A stretch of DNA of 11,933 nucleotides from Minisyncoccota bacterium (GTDB taxonomy: Bacteria > Patescibacteriota > Minisyncoccia > Phycocordibacterales > Phycocordibacteraceae). A model generated the notes under the pieces. It saw nothing but the letters and a program-made list of their open reading frames with translations, was not told where the DNA came from and did no database searches. Below, piece after piece: positions 7,007-11,933 of this stretch (position 1 is the first letter of the stretch; each line of letters starts with the position of its first letter). Made by a program: the position numbers and the translations under genes. The DNA is taken from assembly GCA_018062165.1 (NCBI GenBank), contig JAGOSU010000021.1, positions 1 through 11,933 on the forward strand, in the 5' to 3' direction.

Positions 7007-8265
7007 ACATCCTCATTCTCGGCAGTGGTGGAAGGGAACACGCGCTCGCGTGGAAGGTGCGTCAGTCCACCATGACCGAGAAGCTCTACATCGCGCCCGG
7101 AAATGGAGGCACACTCGCCTGCGGGGAGAACGTCGCGCTTGATATCAAGAATCATCAGTCAATCATTGATTTCTGTACGGAAAAGCACATCGAGCTCGTG
7201 GTGGTGGGCCCTGATGATTACTTGGCCACCGGCATTGTGGGCTCACTCACGGCTGCAGGTATCTTTGCCTTTGGTCCTACGCGAGAGGCGGCTGAGATTG
7301 AATGGTCTAAGGCGTATGCAAAGGAGGTGATGGAAGCTGCTGGTGTACCAACGGCACGAAGTCGTACGTTTACTGATTATGATTCGGCTCGTGATTACCT
7401 CTCTACGCATTCAGTTCCTGTTGTCGTGAAGGCAAGCGGTCTTGCTCTCGGTAAGGGCGTTACCATCGCACAGACGTTTGAAGAGGCAGATGCAGCGCTC
7501 AAGGAGTGCTTTGTTGACGCAAAGTTCGGTACGGCAGGACACGAGGTGCTCATTGAAGAGTTCATGGAAGGACTTGAGTTCTCGGTCCATGCCATCTGTG
7601 CTGGCACCGATACGCTTCTGTTCCCACCGTCCCAGGACCACAAGCGTATCTTCGATGGAGATGTAGGTCCTAACACTGGAGGTATGGGTGTTGTCGCACC
7701 GCTCCCGCAGGTGTCAGAGGAAGTCATGAAGCAGATAGAGGACACGATTGTGCGCCCTACACTTAAGGAACTTGAGAAGCGTGGGCGTCCGTTCTCCGGC
7801 ATTCTCTATCCAGGCATCATGCTTACGAATGAAGGACCGAAAGTCATTGAGTTCAACGCGCGCTTCGGTGACCCAGAAGCACAGGTATACATGCGTCTTA
7901 TGGAGAGTGATATCGTTCCTCTCTTATTCGCTTCCGCGAAAGGAAGTTTCTTAGGGGTAGAGCTTGAATGGAAGAAGGAATCGGTGGCGTGCGTTGTTAT
8001 GGCGTCGGGTGGATACCCGGGAAACTACGAGAAAGGGAAAGAGATTTCAGGACTTACTGAAGCTGAGAATGGTGAGGTGGTGGTATTCCATGCAGGCACA
8101 CAGAAAGAAGGCGATTCCTTTGTTACAAGTGGCGGACGAGTACTGAACGTAACGGCAACTGGAGAGACGCTCAAGGAAGCGCTGGCCGCTGCTTACAGGG
8201 GCGTTGAAGGAATTTTCTTTGAAGGCGCGCAGTACCGCACTGATATTGGGAAGAAGGCGCTTTAG
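7003..8265 (+). CDS. purD: Phosphoribosylamine-glycine ligase (GAR synthetase)
   Basis: PurD joins phosphoribosylamine and glycine using ATP, the second step of de novo purine synthesis. The 420-aa product is full length for the family. The N-terminal domain has the nucleotide loop LGSGGREHAL (6-15), PGNGGT, and VVGPDDYLATGI where most homologues read VGPEAPL. The ATP-grasp domain starts near SKAYAKEVM and includes VKASGLALGKGV, the SQDHKRIFDGDVGPNTGGMG loop and the metal-binding EFNARFGDPE (E283, N285, E292). The C-terminal domain ends with GGRVLNVTATG and a terminal YRTDIG stretch. The start is fixed by the ATGA overlap with malic enzyme; no Shine-Dalgarno is present, so translation is probably by coupling. 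The stop overlaps the convergent DoxX-like gene by 4 bases. No purF, purN, purL or purM gene is in this window, so the source of phosphoribosylamine is unclear. Confidence 0.96.
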   Translation: MNILILGSGGREHALAWKVRQSTMTEKLYIAPGNGGTLACGENVALDIKNHQSIIDFCTEKHIELVVVGPDDYLATGIVGSLTAAGIFAFGPTREAAEIEWSKAYAKEVMEAAGVPTARSRTFTDYDSARDYLSTHSVPVVVKASGLALGKGVTIAQTFEEADAALKECFVDAKFGTAGHEVLIEEFMEGLEFSVHAICAGTDTLLFPPSQDHKRIFDGDVGPNTGGMGVVAPLPQVSEEVMKQIEDTIVRPTLKELEKRGRPFSGILYPGIMLTNEGPKVIEFNARFGDPEAQVYMRLMESDIVPLLFASAKGSFLGVELEWKKESVACVVMASGGYPGNYEKGKEISGLTEAENGEVVVFHAGTQKEGDSFVTSGGRVLNVTATGETLKEALAAAYRGVEGIFFEGAQYRTDIGKKAL

Positions 8266-8624
8266 ACCTTCCGGTGCATGAGGGCGAGTGCGACAGCAGC
8301 AAGCGCTATTGAGACATCGCGGAAGAGTACCTCCATCTGGTTCCAGTTAAGCAGCACAATCGCAACAAGCATCACTGCCGCTATGACGCTCGGGATGAAG
8401 ACGCGCTTGCCAAAGAGTATCCAGAGGGCGAGAACAACTTCAACGACACCAAAGGCGTGGAGCATCAGCATCTGGTTGCTTCCGGCAAGCTCCATAAGAA
8501 ACTGCGGGAAGTACCCAATCCAGGAATAGGGAGCAACGAGCGCTGAGAGCGGCGGATAGAGAAACGAAAGCGCGACTGCGATTCGTAGCAAGGCCTCTGG
8601 AAGTGGAAGCGAGAAGGGTCGCAT
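8262..8624 (-). CDS. DoxX-like integral membrane protein
   Basis: This 120-aa protein has four predicted membrane helices (about residues 10-30, 50-71, 75-93 and 102-117). The pattern fits DoxX/DoxD-like proteins: LLRIAVALSF in helix 1, VVEVVLALWILFGK in helix 2, and a final FRDVSIALAAVALAL. In other bacteria DoxX-type proteins have been linked to quinone or thiol redox and membrane stress complexes, but no catalytic residues can be assigned here. The ATG lies 1 base after the cupredoxin stop, so the two are almost certainly one operon and may share a redox job in the membrane. No Shine-Dalgarno is visible. Its TAA overlaps the purD stop in convergent orientation. The family call is moderate; the fold is clear, the function inferred. 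Confidence 0.75.
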   Translation of the reverse strand: MRPFSLPLPEALLRIAVALSFLYPPLSALVAPYSWIGYFPQFLMELAGSNQMLMLHAFGVVEVVLALWILFGKRVFIPSVIAAVMLVAIVLLNWNQMEVLFRDVSIALAAVALALMHRKV

Positions 8625-8625
8625 C

Positions 8626-9096
8626 CTATTTCACGATGACCGTACCTGTGTCGCTTGCGCCAAGGTGGTTGTGGTAGCCGAAGGTGCCTGCCTTGTCGAA
8701 GGTGAATTCCCAGGTGGTGCCGGAGCCGGAACCAGTGCACTGGTCAAAAGAACCCCCTGCTGGGCAATGTTCTTGGCGAGTGGTGCCGTCATAGTCAGCG
8801 TGGCTTGGGTGCACATCCGCGCCCACCCACATGGTCTTGGTGGACTGGTTCACGAAGCGTACGGTGTCGCCGACATTCACCGTGACCGTTGCCGGATTGA
8901 AGCCCTCGTTGGTGAGGGTGACCGTAGCAGCGGGGGTTGAACCGATGCCGCCGTCGATATCGACTGGGATAGGGGTTTCTTCCTGTGTGCTGGTGTATTC
9001 AGGGGCGAGTACGGGCTCGGCGGCAGGACCACCGAGAACAACGTAGGCGCCGATACCAAGCACAATGACAACAACTGCGATGATGAGAATTTTCAT
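8626..9096 (-). CDS. Membrane-anchored cupredoxin-like protein without a Cys copper ligand
   Basis: This 156-aa protein has an N-terminal membrane helix (about 2-22), an acidic/Pro-rich linker (23-55) and a plastocyanin-like beta sandwich (56-156). Core signatures are LTNEGFNPATVTVNVGDTVRF, FVNQSTKTMWV and the closing GTFGYHNHLGASDTGTVIV. Likely copper ligands are H96 (ADVHPSH), H142 and H144 (YHNH). The Cys normally found in the final loop of blue copper proteins is missing. C111 and C120 (CPAGGSFDQC) lie far from that loop and probably form a disulfide. Such histidine-only cupredoxins are known in Patescibacteria, but their metal and role are unsettled. It heads a two-gene operon with the DoxX-like protein. 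A TAGAAT -10 lies about 26 bases upstream. It may bind copper or carry electrons outside the membrane; that is inference. Confidence 0.88.
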   Translation of the reverse strand: MKILIIAVVVIVLGIGAYVVLGGPAAEPVLAPEYTSTQEETPIPVDIDGGIGSTPAATVTLTNEGFNPATVTVNVGDTVRFVNQSTKTMWVGADVHPSHADYDGTTRQEHCPAGGSFDQCTGSGSGTTWEFTFDKAGTFGYHNHLGASDTGTVIVK

Positions 9097-9122
9097 GGTC
9101 TAGTGATTAGGGAGTCCTCCAC

Positions 9123-9128
9123 ATTCTA
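9123..9128 (-). promoter_or_regulatory. -10 box of the cupredoxin-DoxX operon
   Basis: TAGAAT on the minus strand matches the -10 consensus at 5 of 6 positions and would give a leader of about 20 bases. No good -35 is visible. A GGAGG (9120-9116) in the leader is 19 bases from the ATG, too far for a normal Shine-Dalgarno. This is the one first gene here that does not follow the 6-9 base spacing. Confidence 0.45.
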
Positions 9129-9141
9129 GCAAATGCGGCTA

Positions 9142-9158
9142 TCCCCGGAATACGGGGG
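9142..9158. repeat. Short inverted repeat between divergent promoters
   Basis: CCCCG (9143-9147) and CGGGG (9153-9157) flank a 5-base GAATA loop, with a T-G pair extending the stem. It lies between the cupredoxin -10 and the purA -35, so an operator role is possible. There is no T run for termination. Evidence is symmetry only. Confidence 0.3.
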
Positions 9159-9177
9159 AGTGCGCCAGCTACAGGCT

Positions 9178-9206
9178 TTGCCAATTCTTCATTCATAGGC
9201 CATACT
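9178..9206 (+). promoter_or_regulatory. Sigma70-like promoter of purA
   Basis: TTGCCA (9178-9183), a 17-bp spacer and CATACT (9201-9206) are a good sigma70-type promoter. The -10 ends 9 bases before the GTG at 9216, so the leader would be only about 3 bases. No Shine-Dalgarno is present. Confidence 0.65.
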
Positions 9207-9215
9207 AGGGCAGCT

Positions 9216-10220
9216 GTGACGAAGCTCGATATCATCGTCGATCTCCAATACGGAGACTCCGGAAAGGGCAAGGTAGCCCATTTTTTGTGTAAGAAAAATA
9301 AGTATAGCCACGTTATCCGCTACAACGGCGGTGCGAATGCCGGGCACACTATTTTCCATAAGGGCGTGAAGTTTGCTACCCACCAAATACCGGCGGGTGT
9401 CTTTTTTGGTGTGAAGTCCATCATCGGTCCGGGCTGCGTCGTGGATGTTGCGGTGTTGATGAAGGAAGCTGCGGAGCTTCAAAAGCACGGCATCAGGGTG
9501 AAGGGCAATCTCTTTGTGGCGAAGAATGCGCATGTGGTAACTGCAGCGCATAAGAAAGAAGACGGTGTCGATAAGAAAATCGGCACCACCAAGCGTGGTA
9601 TTGGGCCGGCCTACCGCGACAAGTTCGCCCGCACCGGCATTCGCGCTGAGGACGTGAAGGCCCTCAAGCCGTATCTCATCGACATGTATGAGGAGTTCAA
9701 GGGAGGACTCAAGAAAGCACATGTACTCTGCGAAGGCGCACAGGGATTCGGTCTTGATATCGATTGGGGCGACTATCCATTCGTAACCTCTTCACATTGT
9801 TTGTCGGGAGGCGCACTCCTTAACGGTTTTGCACCGAAGACGGTTCGTGATGTGTGGGGAATCGCAAAGGTGTACGAGACGTATGTCGGTCAGAAGAAGT
9901 TCGAACCTAAGGACCCCATCTTCGCAAAGATTCGTGAAGTAGGGGAAGAGTACGGCGTAACGACCGGTCGCGCTCGCCAGTGCAACTGGCTTGATATTGA
10001 GCTCCTCGAACGCGCAGTGCGTCTCAACGGTGTCACCCACCTCGTGCTCTCTAAGATGGACGTACTCGATACCGTGAAGGTGTGGAAAGTGCGCGAAGGA
10101 AAGAAGACGCACAAGTTCAAGGACGGCGCAGGCCTCCGGAAGTTTATTAGGAATCGTCTTAAGAAAAGCGGTATTGCCCCTAACCACGTGCACTTCTCAG
10201 TAAGCAAGGACAAGATTTAA
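9216..10220 (+). CDS. purA: Adenylosuccinate synthetase, short form
   Basis: PurA makes adenylosuccinate from IMP, aspartate and GTP, the first step from IMP to AMP. Conserved segments are QYGDSGKGK (catalytic D14), RYNGGANAGHT (H44), TTKRGIGPAYRDKFAR (IMP site), EGAQGFGLDIDWGDYPFVTSS, GVTTGRARQCNWLD, and SKMDVLD (K280 and D282, guanine recognition). At 334 aa it is about 100 residues shorter than the E. coli enzyme. The helical insert before EGAQG is largely lost and the C-terminus ends early. Two departures are notable: the usual GDEGKGK is GDSGKGK, and the C-terminal STGPDR-type motif is replaced by SVSKDK just before the stop. Catalytic Asp and His remain, arguing for normal activity. GTG was chosen as the start because it precedes the first beta strand and follows a good promoter. 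It forms an operon with the PRTase-like gene 3 bases downstream. Confidence 0.93.
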   Translation: MTKLDIIVDLQYGDSGKGKVAHFLCKKNKYSHVIRYNGGANAGHTIFHKGVKFATHQIPAGVFFGVKSIIGPGCVVDVAVLMKEAAELQKHGIRVKGNLFVAKNAHVVTAAHKKEDGVDKKIGTTKRGIGPAYRDKFARTGIRAEDVKALKPYLIDMYEEFKGGLKKAHVLCEGAQGFGLDIDWGDYPFVTSSHCLSGGALLNGFAPKTVRDVWGIAKVYETYVGQKKFEPKDPIFAKIREVGEEYGVTTGRARQCNWLDIELLERAVRLNGVTHLVLSKMDVLDTVKVWKVREGKKTHKFKDGAGLRKFIRNRLKKSGIAPNHVHFSVSKDKI

Positions 10221-10223
10221 CCT

Positions 10224-11024
10224 ATGATTAAGTGGTTCGGCTGGCAGGAGAATCCAAAACCGAAGCCGCATAAGGAAGTGGGCTTGCCGCCATCGGTGAT
10301 GATGGATCTCCATGCGAATCCGGGAGCGGTGCTTCACAAAGAAAACGTGCAGCGCTTAGTGCGCGATGGCTCAAATGAGCCGACGCACCTTGCTAACGCT
10401 GCTATCTATCTTCTTATGAAAGAGGCTGCAGAAGATAGCGATGGACAGCGCGAACTTATCGAAGGCGCAGTCGCAGCACTCAAAGAGGTACCGGCCGGAG
10501 AAGACGAGAAGGCTCGTCAGGCCCTTCGCACTTATGCAGAAGGTGTCATCAAGAACCTTCCTGAGGATTGGACGGTTGGTGCCCGAAACCTCAACCGCCT
10601 CAACCGTGCAGGCTTCGATTATTGGGACGACCGTTATGCGAACAAGGCAAGAGAACTCGCCACAGATGGACGCCCCGTATTTCTTGTAGGGAACTCAGCT
10701 TTCCTTGGTCTCACTTCTTTCGTGCGCTCATTTAGAGAAGCGGGAAAGGACCTTCACATTCTTATGCCGTCCTATATGTCAGAAGGGGAGGAAGCGCGAG
10801 GCGCAGGCTCATTCGGTAACCACCCATGCGGGTATGTTATTTCGCCGGACGGACAGGTGCGCGGACTACCGCCGAATTTCGAGCGACCTGCAAACGCCGT
10901 CATCGTGGATGATGTTCGCAATACAGGAAAGACAGAGGATCGCATCAAAGAATTCTGGATGCGCACCTCTAACGACGAACCTATCTTTGAGCCGCTTGAT
11001 AATTCCGGGGGCGCAGTCGTCTAA
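10224..11024 (+). CDS. Uncharacterised protein with a phosphoribosyltransferase-like domain
   Basis: I do not recognise this 266-aa protein as a named family. Its C-terminal half (about 150-255) reads like a type I phosphoribosyltransferase fold: a first strand PVFLVGNSAFLG, then DLHILMPSY, and then VIVDDVRNTGKT (226-237). The last is close to the 13-residue PRPP-binding signature (four hydrophobics, two acids, then T-G-x-T), but has Arg where a hydrophobic is usual. The N-terminal half (about 30-135) is helical, with HLANAAIYLLMKEAAE and many charged residues. No hydrophobic leader is present, so it should be cytoplasmic. It starts 3 bases after purA, so it is very likely co-expressed with it. 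A role in nucleotide salvage, in supplying IMP or another phosphoribosylated base to PurA, or in regulating the operon (as PRTase-fold PurR or PyrR do) is inference. The convergent gene follows after 1 base. Confidence 0.8.
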   Translation: MIKWFGWQENPKPKPHKEVGLPPSVMMDLHANPGAVLHKENVQRLVRDGSNEPTHLANAAIYLLMKEAAEDSDGQRELIEGAVAALKEVPAGEDEKARQALRTYAEGVIKNLPEDWTVGARNLNRLNRAGFDYWDDRYANKARELATDGRPVFLVGNSAFLGLTSFVRSFREAGKDLHILMPSYMSEGEEARGAGSFGNHPCGYVISPDGQVRGLPPNFERPANAVIVDDVRNTGKTEDRIKEFWMRTSNDEPIFEPLDNSGGAVV

Positions 11025-11025
11025 C

Positions 11026-11868
11026 TTAGTTTGGAAAGAGGTCGCGAAGTTCGTCTGAGCGGAAGAAGCGGCCACCGAGGTCACCGAAGCTGTACACGTT
11101 TCCACCCACCTCAATAGGGGCGCCACCTACTTCGGGCGTAGGTCCTGGTCGTGAGTTTGCAAAGCCAATGTTAAAGAGCGTTACGAGAATCTCTGGGCGA
11201 TTATCGAGACTGAAGCCCGCGCGTTCCCATTGCACTTCAACTTCCTTCAGATAGAGGGCGGTATAGAGGTAGGAGTAGTAATGGTTTGTGTCATCGGTGA
11301 GCCGATTGAAGAGCTCCGCTTTTTGGTCGACGCCAGGCGCGTACGCAATAAGCTCCGCGAGCCCCGGGCCAGGATAGAACGGGGAAGTGGGGTCGGCTGC
11401 ATGGCGTTCAATCTCCTCTGCAGTCTCCTGCTTGATGCCCGAGACTCCGAGCGAAAACTGCGTGAGGGAGCCAAGAATCTTAAGTGGTTCGAAGTAACGC
11501 TTGAAGACTTCGCGTTCGGAGGTGAAGAAGCGAATCTGTTCCGGAATAACGACCGCTGCCATGAGACGTGCGGAGACGCCAGTCTCCTTAGAAACCTGGT
11601 TGATGAGTTCTGCGTCTTTGGTAAGTCCTCCGGCTACCACTACCCACTCTGGCGTCTCCTTCCAGTCACAGCTTGAGACCCCGTCTGTGGTACAGGGTTC
11701 TGCAGGAATCTCCTGGCCGCTTGTAAAGAATGCGTTGCGCTCAAGGATGGAGCCACGCACGTTCAAAAGACCGAACTGCATGGCGACATAGACCGCCGTG
11801 AACGCGAGCCCCACCACCGCAAAGAGGGTGACGAGGGCGTAGAAGATAGTTTTCAATAGTCGCGGCAT
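11026..11868 (-). CDS. Membrane-anchored protein resembling a lytic transglycosylase
   Basis: This 280-aa protein has an N-terminal membrane helix (about 5-30) with a short cytoplasmic tail (MPRLLK), placing the rest outside. Residues about 80-155 look like the lysozyme-like core of lytic transglycosylases. GVSARLMAAVVIPEQIRF places E110 where the catalytic Glu is expected (in homologues, AxxxxES). TQFSLGVSGIKQETAEEI resembles the usual S-x-GxxQIxPxTA segment with changes. Later conserved-looking pieces are TALYLKEVEVQWERAG, ILVTLFNIGFANS, VGGAPIEVGG and YSFGDLGGRFFRSDEL. Two Cys (C59, C67) sit in the linker. If it is an enzyme, it would cleave glycan strands and complement the amidase at 2321. 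Alternatively it is an inactive wall-binding homologue. The ATG sits 6 bases after an extended -10 box. The family call is tentative. Confidence 0.7.
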   Translation of the reverse strand: MPRLLKTIFYALVTLFAVVGLAFTAVYVAMQFGLLNVRGSILERNAFFTSGQEIPAEPCTTDGVSSCDWKETPEWVVVAGGLTKDAELINQVSKETGVSARLMAAVVIPEQIRFFTSEREVFKRYFEPLKILGSLTQFSLGVSGIKQETAEEIERHAADPTSPFYPGPGLAELIAYAPGVDQKAELFNRLTDDTNHYYSYLYTALYLKEVEVQWERAGFSLDNRPEILVTLFNIGFANSRPGPTPEVGGAPIEVGGNVYSFGDLGGRFFRSDELRDLFPN

Positions 11869-11874
11869 AGTCCC

Positions 11875-11883
11875 TCTATAACA
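11875..11883 (-). promoter_or_regulatory. Extended -10 promoter of the transglycosylase-like gene
   Basis: On the minus strand TG-T-TATAGA reads as an extended -10. The hexamer (11880-11875) ends 6 bases before the ATG. No -35 is seen. The spacing matches the leaderless pattern at recG and the exported-protein genes. Confidence 0.5.
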
Positions 11884-11933
11884 GGAACTAAGAGTTTGCG
11901 CGACTGTGGATGAGTTTCTCGTGTTGGCGGAGA
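11884..11933. other. Short region at the right edge with no assignable gene
   Basis: These 50 bases lie upstream of the transglycosylase-like gene. A possible GTG start (11920) near the edge opens a frame on the plus strand, but only a few codons are visible. It could hold the start of a divergent gene or the end of another; nothing can be supported. Confidence 0.3.

Noticed and set aside
6478..7155. A 225-codon open frame on the minus strand
   Set aside because: It lies antisense to malic enzyme and the start of purD, which have full family motifs; its translation is Ser/Pro/Ala rich without recognisable domains.
9097..9120. GGAGG as Shine-Dalgarno of the cupredoxin gene
   Set aside because: It is 19 bases from the ATG and a stop codon blocks any earlier in-frame start.
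9189..9722. A 177-codon minus-strand open frame over the purA promoter and gene
   Set aside because: It is antisense to a clearly conserved enzyme and has no recognisable motifs.
9216..10220. PurZ-like (2-aminoadenylosuccinate) synthetase instead of PurA
   Set aside because: PurZ lacks the catalytic Asp of the GDEGKGK loop, whereas D14 is kept here; only the next residue is changed.
11230..11676. A 148-codon plus-strand open frame
   Set aside because: It is the opposite strand of the transglycosylase-like gene, which has a membrane anchor, promoter and conserved-looking segments.
11905..11913. TGTGGATGA, one mismatch from a DnaA box
   Set aside because: A single imperfect copy is expected by chance and there is no cluster or AT-rich region.
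1..11933. CRISPR arrays, tRNA or rRNA genes, insertion sequences, or UGA recoding
   Set aside because: No regular repeat-spacer pattern, cloverleaf, transposase or terminal repeats were seen, and TGA serves as a normal stop at 3472 and 7006.

Overview
The window looks like chromosome from an uncultivated Candidate Phyla Radiation / Patescibacteria bacterium, probably of the Parcubacteria group. This is inferred from gene content: small exported proteins with Patescibacteria-style Ig-like domains (SPDGGE motif, CxVTA...GxxxxLxW repeats), a signal peptide followed by an AELQALIAQL-type coiled coil, a shortened PurA, a Cys-less cupredoxin with a YHNHL loop, and very tight gene packing. TGA is used as an ordinary stop codon, so the UGA=Gly code of Gracilibacteria/SR1 does not apply. 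Species-level placement is not possible from the sequence alone.

Layout. Positions 1-1390 (minus) hold the N-terminal two thirds of RecG helicase, cut by the window edge. Positions 1445-5797 (plus) hold four consecutive exported proteins: a two-domain Ig-like protein, a zinc amidase with a peptidoglycan-binding domain, a 107-aa single Ig-like domain protein, and a 638-aa protein with coiled coil, PKD and Ig-like domains. A strong hairpin terminator (5807-5843) closes this envelope block. Positions 5867-8265 (plus) hold a malic enzyme translationally coupled (ATGA) to purD. Convergent to it, 9096-8262 (minus) holds a membrane-anchored cupredoxin and a DoxX-like membrane protein, 1 base apart. 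Positions 9216-11024 (plus) hold purA and an unrecognised protein with a phosphoribosyltransferase-like PRPP motif, 3 bases apart. Positions 11868-11026 (minus) hold a membrane-anchored protein resembling a lytic transglycosylase. No stretch over 300 bases lacks a gene. I see no rRNA, tRNA, CRISPR or mobile element.

How the genes fit together. One theme is the cell surface: an amidase, a likely transglycosylase and several Ig/PKD proteins, as expected of a cell wall that is remodelled at the surface, perhaps in contact with a host. The second is a thin metabolism: malic enzyme plus isolated purine genes (purD, purA and a PRTase-like partner), consistent with reliance on salvage or scavenging. 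The third is a small copper/redox pair.

The most general signal is at the starts. Most first genes of transcription units have a -10-like hexamer ending only 6-9 bases before the start codon, usually with no Shine-Dalgarno sequence. This suggests leaderless or nearly leaderless transcripts. Two of these promoters also have a good -35 box at 17-bp spacing.
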